Shown piece by piece: positions 11,565 through 24,473 of a DNA stretch of 64,000 bases. This DNA is from Costus lasius. Taxonomy: Eukaryota; Streptophyta; Magnoliopsida; Zingiberales; Costaceae. Every line of letters begins with the position of its first letter. Position 1 is the stretch's first letter. Below the pieces are notes generated by a model. It searched no databases, was not told the DNA's origin, and saw only the letters and a program-made list of their open reading frames with translations. The translations under genes and the position numbers were made by a program. The stretch is from contig CM050446.2 in the NCBI GenBank assembly GCA_027563935.2, positions 121,598,499 through 121,662,498 on the forward strand, given 5' to 3'.

Positions 11565-12408
11565 GCCAATTCGGAGAAGGAAGAAAGGATCGGACATAGA
11601 CAGGGAGCAGCAAAGCAGCCTCTTCCTTCTCGATTCCACCGCTCTCCCGCTGACCGACCAAGAAAAGTTGGAGAACTTGGGGAGAAAGCAAGAGCAATGG
11701 AACTGAAGGAGATATACTTGCACAGTTCCACCAGCAGTAATGGCTGGGAGATTGCCGACTAAAGTAAACGTAATCGGTCCATTGGGTGGGCGCCGAGTCC
11801 CTTTTTCTTGCTGCGGGGTCAGATTTCGAACTCCGTAATGGAAATCGCAGGGAATGGATAAAAAGGAAAGCGAGGAGCGAGCACGATCAGAATTTGTTGC
11901 TTTCAGTGTGCCGCTGGAGCACGCTTAGTTTCTCCCTTAGGCATCGACCAATTGTCCATTTGTCTCAATGTAATTTTAATAGGCTATCCTATGACCTATC
12001 TTGTTTCCTTCGATAGAATCCAAGAGGAAATAAATAAAAAACACATTGAATCTATATATATTTGTGTTTAGATTGAATATATTTTTTATTTTTTTATAAT
12101 TTCATAAAAAAATTCCAAAATATACTCGTATGATGATTTTGATTAAAATTTAAGGCGAATTTATTGGGAGTAGGATAAAACGAGCTGCTCCGCCAGCTCA
12201 TATGCTACAGCAAGTGGGAAAGCAGAGTTGGAGTGCGGCTGGAAGGCCGCCGCGTGCACATCGCCCTACAGCCTCTGCCAGTCAGACGATCACCTGCGTG
12301 GTGAGTGCACAGACACAGGGCCCGCAATATTCGCCTGCTGAGGGAGTATGGGTAACTCGGGATATTTTAATCGGTGGGCCCAGGACCAAATTTGCCATTC
12401 CCTATGGC
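11565..12408. other. 5' UTR and proximal promoter region of the SnRK2 gene
   Basis: Pyrimidine/purine-rich leader next to the start codon, then AT-rich DNA to about 12180. No coding sequence is supported. A possible frame at 12202-12603 has no recognisable domain. Confidence 0.45.
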
Positions 12409-13355
12409 CACGTGTACAACACCGTCACCCTCGAAGCAATCGTACCTAAACGGATTCGATTTGTGTTTCGTGAACTACTTTATAACAACTCGTACCTCCT
12501 CGCTGGTTCGACCGACGGTGTGGCCCCCTATATCACCGCGAGACCGGTAGCTGGAGACGGTAGCTGCCGAAAGTGCCTAAAAACGTACGGAGTAATCATT
12601 TAAATTAACATTCCATGTCGCGGACGTCATTTTTCCCTCTAACTGCGGACGTGGCATCACCTCAGCGTCAGCTCCCGCGGCGCGAACTTTTCCTGTTTCT
12701 GCTGAGACAGGCGACGCAGAGATTCCCCTTAACCGCACCGAGTGAGGCCCCGGACGCACGAAAAGCCACGCTGCTTGTTGGTCAATGACTTCTGTTCTGA
12801 AAGGGTCAATGTCTTCTGTTCTGAAAGCGACGGCGAGCGCCCTGCGTCTGACCGGGGACACCCATCCCATACTTCACGTCACCGATGACGTAACAGCCAG
12901 AAGACACGACCACGTGGGCCATTCTCGGCGGTCGTAGCTTAAGTCGCGCCCGAGAACGTTTCCGTTCCCCGTTGGGACGAGGGCTCAGTAGTCAGCGCAA
13001 CGGAGTTCGCTCGGGGCACGTGGCGTCGTCTGAGGGGAAGTGTAAAGTGCTGGTGGACCGAGATCTCGCTTGACCTGCCACGTACGTTTCAATTATTTAT
13101 TGGGATCCAAGAAGAACGTTGAAATTATCCATCGCATCGAATCCCAAGATTCCACGGTGCGCGGGCAATAGAATTAGGGTATATGAAAAGAATGGACTCC
13201 GTTACATTAAATACTCGTATATTTCTCCGTATGCTTACACGTGCACCACATTGCTTAAACACCCCTAATAATTTGTGGTAAAAAAAAAATATAACTATGA
13301 ATAAAAAGATAAATAGAAAATTCTTTATTCTTTTATATTATAATTTTTTCACGTG
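12409..13355. promoter_or_regulatory. Cluster of five CACGTG G-boxes upstream of SnRK2
   Basis: Perfect CACGTG palindromes at 12409, 12913, 13017, 13238 and 13350, plus ACGTGGC at 12649, lie 0.85-1.8 kb upstream of the SnRK2 start codon. ACGTG cores are bZIP (ABF/AREB) and bHLH binding sites, and ACGTGGC is the classical ABRE. The sites could serve the kinase gene or an unseen transcript. Function is inferred. Confidence 0.5.
12781..12827. repeat. Tandem 24-bp repeat, two copies
   Basis: GTCAATGACTTCTGTTCTGA with AAG, then a spacer G, then the same 23 bases with one mismatch (GTCAATGTCTTC...). It lies inside the GC-rich upstream region of the kinase gene. Confidence 0.8.
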
Positions 13356-13718
13356 TTATCCACTCCAACTTTTGTCGTGGTGGAATTATCTTCACGCTAG
13401 CGGAAGATACCGAGAACGTGCAGCCGCGCGTGCGTGCACATTACTTCATGAGCATGAAATTAGAACAGTGACAGCAATCGAGATTTAGTGCGATAGATTT
13501 GTTTGGTCAAAGTCGTCCCAAGAAAAAGGAGTAGCCGAGTAGATAAGAATGGACTAGATCATGCAATCCACTGCCGACTAATCTTACCTCACGTATTGTT
13601 TGTAACTATTGTTTGACTACATCTAGGTCTGTACCTTTCTCGGTTGAACCTGAGAAACCGAACCAGTTTCATATAAACCGATTCAATTTAGTTCAGTTTT
13701 AAAAGTTTCAATAATGAC
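13356..13718. other. Intergenic DNA left of the copia insertion
   Basis: Mixed intergenic DNA. From about 13626 it carries GGTTGAACC/GAACCGAACC motifs like those of the hAT-type MITE at 48306-48879, so the copia element may have landed in an older MITE. The other end of such a MITE was not found. Confidence 0.35.
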
Positions 13719-13723
13719 TAGTT

Positions 13724-13988
13724 TGTTTAAAAATGAAACAAACTAATAATAAATAAAATAATAAAATAATAAAATAATTAAAGTAATAAGAGAAAATCTT
13801 ATTTCAATTTAATTTTTTATGATTCAATACAAAAAGAGATGCTCTATTTATAGCATCCCAAAAGATATATAACTTATGAATTATAATTACATAAGTTAAT
13901 TACTTTACATAATTTTTAAAATTATAACCAAAGAAAATGAAAACGGAAGGTGGATGAATGGACATCCATAATAATATTATTCATAACA
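13724..13988 (-). repeat. 3' LTR of the copia element
   Basis: This 265-base LTR shares long identical blocks with 19696-19950, for example AAGAGATGCTCTATTTATAG and AAGATATATAACTTATGAAT. It is bounded by the tagtt duplication on its left and the polypurine tract on its right. Confidence 0.9.
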
Positions 13989-14102
13989 CTCCCCCTTGGA
14001 TGTCCATTAAAAAAATATGTGCCTCGTTAAAACCTTTACTAGGAAAAACTCTGTGGGATAAAAACTTAATAAAGGAAAAAAAATACACTATATTTATAAA
14101 TG

Positions 14103-17100
14103 TCAATTGATATCTTTCAGTCTACGAATCCCAATATTATATACAAGCTTTTCAAATATTGTAGTAGGAAGTACCTTGGTAAATAGATCCGCTAGATTAT
14201 CACATGAACAGACTTGTTGAATACTTATATCACTATTCTTTTGAAGATCATGAGTGAAAAATGTTGGTGTTTTTATGTAGAAAACCCAAAAAGCCCATTT
14301 ATTTATTTATGTATTTTTTGGGCCTCAAAATTACTATTTATTAATTTTGCCCACATATTTTATTTACCTATTTAATTTATAATTAAGGCTAACAAATAGC
14401 CTTAATTAGTAGCCATTATGTCAATTAATGATGACATTAATTGAGGCTAATTAAATAGGTATGGTTTTCTCTCGAGAGGTAATCTTCTAATGAGATGAAG
14501 AGCAACTCTTTGGTAGAGAAGACAACAGAAAAATTCTTTTTGCTTTGTCTCTCAAAAATCTTCTCTTTTTTGTTGTCATATGCCGAAAGATCTCTTCGAC
14601 AACCGCTCCACCGACGCGCCGGCAGAAGCGGATTCCTGGTTAAATCTTCGGGAGAAAGATCGGATTTTATCCCGCGCGAGGGACCGGATATTTGCCTAAA
14701 GACAGATCTTCGGATTGCCTCCAAGTGTTTCTAATCCTAACTTATTTTCTTTATTTTTGTTAATTACAGGATTACATGAATTTCGCGCAACAAAAAAGAA
14801 TTTTGGTGAAATATATTTTGTTCTATCTCCTTTAATATACTCTTCCTTTAATTGGGCAATACATGCAGTATTATCCTTATATATGATTGTCGGAATTTTT
14901 TTTTCTGAAGATAATCCACAAGTGTTACGTATGTGTTGAATCATAGATCCCAACCAAACACAATCTCGACTTGCCTCATGTAGAGCTAAAATTTCTGCAT
15001 TATTAGAAGATGTGGATGCTATGGTCTGTTTCATAGACCGCCATGATATAGCTATTCCACCACATGTAAATAAATAACTTGTTTGTGATTGACCATTATG
15101 AGGATCTGACAAATAACTTGCATCTGCATAAACAATTAAGTCTGACTTGGGCACTTTTGAGTAAAACAAACTCATATCTATTGTTCCTCTAAGATAGCGA
15201 AGTATATGCTTAACTCCATTCCAATGTCTTCGCGTAGGTGAAGAACTATATCTTACTAATAAATTAACAGCAAATGATATATCAGGTCATGTATAATTAG
15301 CAAGATACATTAGTGCTCCAATTACACTAAGGTATGGTACTTCAGGACCAAGTAGTTCTTCATCCTTTTCTTGAGGTCTAAAGGGATCTTTGTTCACATC
15401 TAATGACCTTACAACCATTGAAGTGCACAATGGATGTGACATGTCCATATAAAACCTTTTTAGCATCTTTGCTAAATAAATATTTTGATGTATAAAAATT
15501 CCATTACTTAAGTATTCAATTTGTAATCCAAGACAAAATTTTGTCCTTCCAAGATCTTTCATCTCAAATTCTTTCTTTAAACAAGATATAGCTTTTAGAA
15601 GCTCTTCAGGAGTTCCAATAATATTTAAGTCATCAACATAAACAGCAATTATAGTAAATCCATTTTTAGATCTTTTAATAAAAATACATGGACATATGGG
15701 GTTATTTTTATATCCTTCTTTTAGCAAATATTCACTAAGGCGATTATACCACATACTTCCAGATTGTTTCAACCCATAAAGGGATTTATTTAATTTAATT
15801 GAATAATCTTCTCGTGAACATGAATTATGTGCTTCAGGAAGATTAAAACCTTCAAGTAGCTTCATATAAATATCATTATCTAGAGATCCATATAAATAGG
15901 CTGTAACAACATCTATTAGATGTAAATCAGGCTCTTCTTGTGCTACTAGACTAATTAAGTACCGAAACGTACTTGCATCAACCACAGGTGAATATGTTTC
16001 TTCAAAACCAATGCTAGGTCTTTGTGAAAAACCTTGAGCAACAAATCGTGCTTTATATCTCACAATTTCACCATTCTCATTTCGTTTTCGTACGAAAATC
16101 CATTTTATCCAACAGGCTTTACACCTTTAGGTGTATAAACTACAGGTCCAAAAACTTTTCATTTAGTAAGAGAATTTAATTCTACTTCAATTGTATTTTG
16201 GCCAATCATCTCTTTGTTTACAATCAGAAATAAACTTTGGTTCATGATCCTCATTATCATTTATTATATCAAGCGCTATATTATATATAAAAACATCATC
16301 AACGTTGACTTTATGTCGATTCCATTGTATTCTATTCATGACATAATTTATTGAGATTTTTTTATTTTAAAAAATTTCAGTTTCTTGTGTTTCTTCTAGA
16401 ATTGAAATATTGATTATGTCAGAGGAATCTTTTGGAGTTGTTACATCCTCGATTCGGCCATCTTGATTTTTCGCTCCTTTTCTTATTCGAGGATTTTTAT
16501 CTTTGGAACCGATGGGTCTACCACGCTTCATGCGTGCTTGAGACTCATTTGCGATACTTGATTTTCCAATAGGAATATCAATTTTTATTAGAGCATTAGC
16601 AGCTGGTATATATGACTTAGTTACTCTTTTTGGGTCAGTGAATGCATCTGGTAATTGGTTGGCTAAGCCTTGTAAATGAATTATCCTTTGAACTTCTAAT
16701 TCACATTGTTTTGTACGAGGATCAAGATGAGATAATGATAATTCATTTCAACTAATATCTTTTTCGAACTGCTTCTTTTCTCCCCCTAATGTCGGGAAAT
16801 TTGATTCATCAAAATGACAATCGGCAAATCGAGCCATGAATAAATCTCCTGTTAATGGTTCAAGATACTTTATTATAGATGGAGACTCATATCCAATATA
16901 TATTCCCAACCTTCTTTGAGGACCCATCTTAGTGCGTTGTGGTGGAGCAATTGGAACATATACAGCACATCCAAAAATTTTTAGATGGGAAATATTAGGT
17001 TCCTGACCAAAAACCAATTGTAAAGGGGAGAACTTATGATAGCTTATTAATCTGATGCGAATCAATACTGCAGCATGCAAGATTGCATGTCCCCAAGTAG

Positions 17101-18139
17101 AATTTGGAAGCTTTGATCTCATAAGTAATTATCTTGTAATCAATTGTAAGCACTTAATGAATGATTCTACAAGTCCATTTTGTGTATGAACATGTGCTAT
17201 AGGATGTTCAATATCAATTCCAATAGACATACAATATTCATTAAAATCTTGAGATGTAAATTCACCAGCATTATCAAGGCGTATTTTCTAAATTAGATAA
17301 CCTGGAAAATGAGCTTTTAGTCGAATTATTTGTGCAAGCAATCTCGCAAACGCCTGGTTGCGGGTTGATAATAAACAAACATGTGACCATTTAGTTGAAG
17401 CATCAATTAAAACCATAAAATATCTAAATGGTCAACATGGTGGGTGTATTGGTCCACAAATATCACCTTGTATATGTTCTAAAAACGCAAGAGATTCAGT
17501 CCTGACTTTGACTGGTGATGGTCGAATTATCAACTTTCTTTGAGAACAAGCAACACATGAGAAATTATTAGATTGAATAATCTCCTGGCTCTTCAATAGG
17601 TGCCCACATGAATTTTCAATTATTTTTCGCATCATAATAGATCCGGGATGGCCCAATCGATCATGCAAAATAATGAATTTGTTATTATCTGTAAAGGTCT
17701 GGTTTAAAATATTATATGTTTCAATTGTTTTAATATAAGTGTAGTACAATCCGGAGGAAAATATAGGTAATTTTTCCAATATATATTTTTTACCTGATAC
17801 AAGTCTCGGGATATAAAGGAATTCAATATTCCCTTCATTTGTTGTTTCGATATGATATCCATTTCAGCGGATATCTTTAAAGCTTAATAAATTTCTTTGA
17901 GACTTTGTAGAATATAATGCATTATCAATGCGCAATTTGGTTCCTCCATGTAATAATATATTAGCTTTTCCGGAGCCTTCAATTATTTTTGTACTACAAG
18001 ATATAATATTAACATTAGATTCTTGCATTGTTAAATGAGAGAAGTATTTTTTATCCTTGAGAATTGTATGAGTTGTTTCACTATCAGCGAGACAAATATC
18101 TTCAGTATTGATGTTGGTGCCAACCAAAGGAATACTCAT
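14103..18139 (-). pseudogene. copia pol pseudogene (PR-INT-RT-RH)
   Basis: Minus-strand remains of one polyprotein. They comprise a protease with CLADSETTHTI (18139-17864, active site altered from DSG/DSA to DSE) and a GAG-pre-integrase zinc finger HDRLGHPG...CVACSQ (about 17680-17530). Then come integrase core remnants with KIFGCAVYVP (17122-16748), and reverse transcriptase with YVDDLNIIG (16063-15287), where AVYVDD is the copia YxDD box. Last is RNase H, with EILALHEASRDCVWL in 15175-14800 and its C-terminus, NLADLFTKVLPT, at 14256-14103. Stop codons separate the blocks. The RNase H is split by the solo LTR at 14262-14793. Confidence 0.85.
14262..14793. mobile_element. Solo LTR of a second LTR family inside the copia RNase H
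   Basis: It starts TGTTGGTGTT and ends GCGCAACA (TGTTG...CAACA inverted ends), and is flanked by aaaaa on both sides (14257-14261 and 14794-14798). The host copia reading resumes precisely on either side: ...YISPKFF on the right and FTHDLQKNSD on the left. The insertion site is therefore certain even though the 5-bp duplication is low-complexity. It contains no coding sequence. Confidence 0.8.
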
Positions 18140-18332
18140 TCTTCATTGAAAAATAAAAGTCCATATAGTTAGAAAAATGCTACTAGAGAAAAAATAATGT
18201 ATTTTAAAAGATAACAAAATACAACAAAATTTATTATTTTATTAAATGAAAAAAAATATTAAGATAAAACATCGATATATATAAGAAATTATTTTTTAAC
18301 ACTACAATCTCCAATTAAAATAATTAATTTTT

Positions 18333-19340
18333 TTATTCTGGATTAGCAAAGAAATCAGCAACATCTAGATGAGTAATGTCCATATGGTCATAATTAAAAA
18401 TATCATCTTCACAAGCAAAATTTGTCTCTATCTTTTTCTCTTTGTTTTTCAATGATTCTTGATAAAGGTCAACGAGATATTTTGGTGTACGGCATGTACA
18501 TGACCAATGACCTTTTCCACTACAGCGATAGCATATATTTTCAATATGTTTCCTATTCTTCACACCCTTTTCTTTATCATTATTTTCATTATTTTTCCAC
18601 TTTTGGTGAAAAACAATGTTCTTGGAATGTTTACCACGACCATATCCATATCCACGACTATGACCACGACCACGATCATTAGCACGGCCATAACCACGAC
18701 CACGAGTTTGCCCAACAGAATGTTGGTTGTGAGTTGTTACATTCACTTCTAGGAATGGAGCAATGCCAGTTGGACGGGACTCATGATTTTTCATCAAAAG
18801 CTTATTATTTTGCTCAGCCACAAGAAGGCAAGAAATCAACTCATAATATTTCTTAAAACCTTTTTCTCGATATTGCTGCTGCAGGAGCATATTAGATGCA
18901 TGGAAAGTGGATAATGTTTTCTCTAGCATGTCATCATCAGTGACCTTTTCTCCACATAATTTCAATTGAGAAGTAATCCTAAATATTGCAGAATTATACT
19001 CGCTTACTGTTTTAAAATCTTGTAAATATAAATGCATCGAATCATAACGAGCTTTTGGAAGAATTACCGTTTTCTAGTGGTCATATCTTTCTTTTAAACT
19101 ATTCCAAATAACAAGTGAGTCTTTTACCGTGAGGTACTCAGCTTTTAATCCTTCATGGAGATGATGACGAAGGAAAATCATAGCTTTGGCTTTATTTTGA
19201 TTAGATGTTTCATTTCCTTCTTTAATAGTATCCCCAAGGCCATTGGCATCTAAATGAATTTCTGCATCTAGTACCCAAGATAAATAATTCTTCCCCGTAA
19301 TGTCAAGAGCCACAAACTCAAGTTTTGTAAGATTTGACAT
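18333..19340 (-). pseudogene. copia gag (UBN2-type) with one nonsense codon
   Basis: Copia-type nucleocapsid precursor of about 335 codons, starting MSNLTKLEFVALDITGKNYL. The UBN2 core is followed by a Gly/Arg-rich repeat (GRGYGRANDRGRGHSRGYGY) and a zinc knuckle CYRCSGKGHWSC (C-X2-C-X4-H-X2-C...). The frame is intact apart from a single TAG at 19076-19074, where RYDH is followed by a stop and the frame resumes at KTVILP. Confidence 0.85.
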
Positions 19341-19695
19341 ATTTAGTACTATCATAAAATATAAAAATAAGTTAGATAATATTCAATATTATTTAGATAA
19401 AAAGCTAATGATTAAGAAATGAATAAAAGTAGTAGTTGTATTATATCATTGAACACAAAAACCAAAAGAAAATAATGGAAATGGTAGAAAAGTTAAAATT
19501 AGGTGAAATGTGCAGACACGGGTTTGAATTCTCGTGTCTGAGTTCTTTTGTTGAAATTTAACAATTCTACCCATGTGCAAAAATAAATAGGAATTCCTGA
19601 TGAATACAGAATTGAAATAATATGCGTGAGCAAAGATTAAATGGTAGGGAGATTTAAATCTTAACCAAGAGAAAATAAATAATAAATATTATACC

Positions 19696-19950
19696 TGATA
19701 GACCTTTCGTATAAACAAAGTAATAAAGAAATAGAATAATTGAAGTAATAAGAGAAAATCTTATTTCACTTTCATTTTTTGTGATTCAATACAAAAAGAG
19801 ATGCTCTATTTATAGCAACCCAAAAGATATATAACTTATGAATTATAATTACATAAGTTAATTACTTTACATAGTTTTCAAAATTATAACCAAAGAAAAT
19901 GAAAACCGAAGGTGGATGAATGGACATCCATAATAATATTATTCATAACA
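19696..19950 (-). repeat. 5' LTR of the copia element
   Basis: This 255-base LTR is the partner of 13724-13988. Its outer end is ...TTCATAACA (TGTTATGAA on the minus strand), followed by the tagtt duplication. The primer-binding site on its inner side is degraded; only GGTAT is readable. Confidence 0.85.
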
Positions 19951-19955
19951 TAGTT

Positions 19956-21062
19956 CAATTTTTAATTAAATCTAAAAACATTAATTTGAACTAAAAAAAT
20001 AAATTTTTTAATGTTCATATCTTATTTGTAAATAAAAAATATATTATAGTATTAATTTTATTTGAAAAGTAATAAAAATAATAATGTAAGATACCTAAAA
20101 AATATTTTTGATTTAACTCAAATTGAACGAAACTAAATCTAAAAATTTTGGTTCACTTTTGGCTCATATTTGGAACAATCGACTTAGTTTCAATTTTAAA
20201 TTTATTTAGAATGTCAGTTTGGATGAACTCTTTTGGAAAGCATATAGTGATAGCTTGATTGGACTGTGTTTCTTGTGTGGAAGAGAGAGAAAATTTTACT
20301 TTATTTCTATGTTATGAGAATTTACGATGAAAATGATGAAAAATATAATAAATTTAAAGTCATTTAAATTCATTGCATTTTCTATCCTTTCCGCTGTAAA
20401 TTCTATCTAATAGAACATAGCTTAAAATTTGAGGGGGAAGAAAATAAGAGGGAGGTTTGGTTTCGCTTAAATCTAGCAGAAAGACGAAGAAAAGTCTTTT
20501 TGCTTATCTTTGCTTGCTCCTCGCCACTTGTTGGCTCCTCCGGATAAATTTTAACTATTAAATATTATTATTATAATTAGGTTATTGTATTGTACCTACC
20601 ATGGATTCAAATTCTTACTTAATAGGGTTTGCTTAAAGTATAAGCATACTAAGTCTTACAACTTTTCACAACGTGAGATTATACAATTTCTTTTTATTGT
20701 CACAACTATACATTCATTTCATATACAATATCGCCTACTCCTACCTCCAACACCAATAACTACATGCTTGCCTCCTCTCTTCTTTTCTACGTTGCTTGGG
20801 TATTTACTTACGTGGAATTCACGTGACTTCTTTTTATTTTTTTATTCTGTTTTTTTAATTTTTTATTTTCTTCCTGTCTTCTTTTTCCCACTACCTGTAT
20901 ATATTTTCATGTAGGACCTGTAACATTGGGGTTGGAGGCTGCCCTTTCTAACACGTTTATGGAATTATATGGATAAAATAATTAATTAACTTCTCGTCGT
21001 AAAAAGAGTATTAGGCTGAAATTTGAAGCCTGATCCGTTTTTCTTGAGCTCCATTTTTCTTC
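19956..21062. other. Intergenic and distal promoter DNA upstream of COX6B
   Basis: AT-rich DNA with no supported exon. A pyrimidine-rich stretch lies at about 20820-20910. A frame at 20585-20914 is low-complexity Phe/Leu-rich and not called. Confidence 0.45.
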
Positions 21063-21106
21063 AGCCCATTAAAGCAAATCAAGAAAAACGGTTTACTAGC
21101 GGCCCA
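21063..21106 (+). promoter_or_regulatory. Two site II elements (TGGGCY) upstream of COX6B
   Basis: AGCCCA at 21063-21068 and GGCCCA at 21101-21106 are reverse-oriented TGGGCT and TGGGCC, 165-208 bases upstream of the start codon. Paired site II elements (TCP-factor targets) are well known in promoters of plant nuclear genes for respiratory-chain proteins, including cytochrome c and COX subunits. This agrees with the gene they precede. Binding here is inferred. Confidence 0.6.
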
Positions 21107-21270
21107 CATAGCCCGCCAATCCGAATTACGTTTGTTGGAGAGTCGCAATAGGTGACTGCGCGAGTCGGCGGCGCTTGCATTCTCCATTCCAGTGAAGGTT
21201 CCCCGTGATCCCAAAACCTGCTACTCCTCCCTAGAGATCAAATTTTGGGACACTTGCGAAGTCGCCGGTC

Positions 21271-24200
21271 ATGGCGGAAGTAGCCCCGGAGAATCCCCTC
21301 TCCCTTGCCGAGGTAATCTTCCAGCATCCATATCTTTGCATTTTTCACATGTGTTCTCATTGTATGTGGATCTGTTCGGCTTAAAACCTTTAGTTCTGTC
21401 TCTGTGCTATGTGGATCTACAGAGGTTTCCAATTTGAATTGTTCGCCTTTTGGTTTTGCCTTGTTTCTATCGAGGACATTGCTTCTGCTGCTGTTGCTTC
21501 TATTTTAGATCCGAACAATTTTATTGATTTATTTTGAGAAGAAACCGTGGATTTTGCAGATTTGAGAGATTTGAAGTTCGGAGTGATACTGATTCATTCA
21601 CACAGTATTTGTCAACATATTTGATTATTCTATTTCGTCGAATTTGATGGAGATCGTTTAGTGGAGGTCCTCTTAGGTTTAGATGAGTGAGATGAGCTGT
21701 TGATCCATGTTTGATATTTGATTGTGGAGGAGAGGGTTTGCTCTATTTTGGATCCAAACAGTTGTAGTTAGTTTATCTTGTGAAGAACCGCAGTGGATTT
21801 TATACAGTTTGATTAACATGATGTTTGGATTGCATATTCATGCGTTCAGGTCGTATTATGGAATGTACAGAGTTTGGTCTAGATCGTTTAGCAGAGTTCC
21901 TCTTTTACGTGAAGATGAGTGAAAGGAGCTGTTTATGCATACTTGTCATTTGAATGTGGTATATGGTATAGAGAAAACTTCTTGTATTTGATGTCCGCGT
22001 AAGTTAATTTAATCTATATTGGAAAGAATTGGCGGGTTCAAATTTTTATTTGCATGATGCTTGCGGTATAATACTGATGCACTTCCATAGAATTAGATCC
22101 TGTTTGATTCTTCTACTGTGAGTCCAAGCAAGTAACTACTGTGCTTTGATTAGAATGAACGGAATTTTCAGAATTTGATTTTGGTTGCATCGTTAAGTTC
22201 ATTTTTATGTGTAGATGAGTGAAATGAGCAGTGGATTTCAATGTGGTGCGTCAAACTACGGTATGCGGAAATTTGCACCAGGAACTGAGTAGGTGGATGC
22301 TTCTCATGGTACATTTAGATTGTGTTCATACGGATGCTCTAGTTTAGTTTACAGGCATTAACTGGATCGTGAGTGTTTATATATCTAGATGTAGAAAAAG
22401 AAGGGTTGAATGGTAAGTTAAATGTGAGAACATAAGAATTCTGTGATGACGAGAAAGAAAATAAAATTCTAGATGTCATACTTTGTTCTTTTTCTAGTGG
22501 TTCGCGGAAATTGTTTGGCAATAATAAGTCGCTTACAACCTATCTCCAGGTATATATTGCGTGCAAATCTAGTGTTTCCTATTATCTTATGTATTGTAGC
22601 CATGTAGTACAGTATCTACATAAATGCCCTAGAAACAGGCTGTTCTCGACTTGAAAGATTGGATAACTGTTCTTTCTTTTGAACTCTGTTTGAAACTGTG
22701 ACTTTTATTTTTACAAGTCTTGAATTCGTATTATATTTAGAATTTTTTAGAAGCTAATGAAGCAACAGACTTCAGCGATTAGCCTCAAGTAGATAGGAAT
22801 TGCTGAATTAAATTAGCAACTGCCATATTCTTTTTCTGTCCTCTGTTGCATAAATTAAATAGGAAGTTCATTTTTATGGGTTTTTTTCTGTATCGGTCAG
22901 CCTCATCCTAATAATTATGATTTGCATCTTGTGTTATCTTCCTTATTTTTTGTGGATTAAATATTCATGTTGTATAAAATCATTCTAAATTCTATTACTA
23001 TTTTATTCCCAATCCTTTGAAGAATATGGTTGTTGTATTTGTCTACTTTTAGTTGCTTATTGTTTATTTTTTATTCAATTCACTGGGTTTGGCTCTGTCG
23101 TGGCTCTCGCCAATTTCATATGCCTTTTCAAATGCAGCAATATTCGCTTCCAGACATTAAGAAGACAGATCAGGTTGACGTGCCTGTTGAAGAAGCACCT
23201 GAGAAAGAGAATCCTGCTGATGGCATTTCAGAGGAAGTTGTTGAGGGTAACACTAGTGAAACCCCAACTCCTGAAAGTGATGCAGAAAAGAGTGATCAAA
23301 CCGCTGTCACTGAGGAAGCCAGTGCTGTTGAAAAGACCAATACCAACGAGACTACAGGGGAACAAGAGGCTGAAGACCAACAAGATGATGAGAAACCTGA
23401 GATAAAGGTAAACCGAATATTTTCAATCATTTGTTTCGTATTTGTGAATATAGCAAGGAAGATAACAAAACAAGAACTTCTAATAAAAATTGCACCGAAC
23501 AAATATTGGCTGTACAGCTGGAGACGGCACCTGCTGATTTCCGCTTCCCAACAACAAATCAAACACGGCACTGCTTTACTCGCTATATTGAGTATCACAG
23601 GTTTGATTTTGATGAGACAATTCCTAATTGCCAGATGTTAATGTCGCATGATTTAATGCTGGGTGAATAACAGGTGCGTAGCTGCCAAGGGAGAAGACGC
23701 TTCGGAATGCAACAAATTTGCAAAATACTATCGTTCACTTTGCCCAAGTGAATGGGTATGCGCTCTTTCGTTTCCATGTTATTTCCATGTTACTACAATT
23801 TCTCATGGTGTTCAATTATATATGTCAATGCTATTCTGTGTAGGAAAGAATTAGAAGGGGAGAGCGAGAGGACGTGAGGGATGGGGTGGGGTAGGGAGGG
23901 AGAGGGTGGTGATCCGAAACCAAATAAAAATCTGTGCGATAAAATTGGCTAGAATTTGCTAATAAATTAACTAAAGGCTTTTTCAACCTCATCCTTCCTG
24001 CTCCATATGGATGCCTTTTGGCTTATAGGTAATAGCAAGGAACTGTGCTCGTCTTATTGGACATTATGGTCATAATGAACTGTGGTATATACAGATCAAG
24101 ATTAGCTTTAGAAGTCTATCTAGGAGATCTGAGAACTTGAGTCCCCAAATTACACAAGCATGCCAAGTCTTTTGGATAGCATGCGCACCTTCAGTCTGTC

Positions 24201-24442
24201 ACCTATGTGCTGTGAATGGCAAGCTTTCCTAGATAATTAGCATTCTATGCAAAAGTCATGGTTATTACGAAGTTTTCTAAGTGATAAATCAAGATTTTAA
24301 ACACTAGTCTAAATCGGTGTGTCTGTCCACTATCGGACAGGTATGTATTAGCCAGTATTATATATATATACCATCAGTACATACCACTCATAGATCGGTT
24401 TTTAGTATCTTGGATCAAACTTTCAGCCATGCCCATTCAAGC

Positions 24443-24473
<31 letters not shown>

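Larger units (their letters stand above)
13724..19950 (-). mobile_element. Ty1/copia retrotransposon, complete ends, decayed
   Basis: The two LTRs are 13724-13988 and 19696-19950, flanked by perfect 5-bp duplications tagtt (13719-13723 and 19951-19955). On the minus strand the 3' LTR begins TGTTATGAATAATATT and is preceded by the polypurine tract AAGGGGGAG. Order on the minus strand: 5' LTR, gag (19340-18333), protease, GAG-pre-integrase, integrase, reverse transcriptase, RNase H, 3' LTR. That is the copia order. Many stop codons make it inactive. A 532-bp solo LTR of another family interrupts the RNase H. Confidence 0.93.

Noticed and set aside
12202..12603. 133-codon plus-strand frame upstream of SnRK2
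   Set aside because: No domain, signal or splice context recognised. It lies in a GC-rich upstream region where open frames arise by chance.
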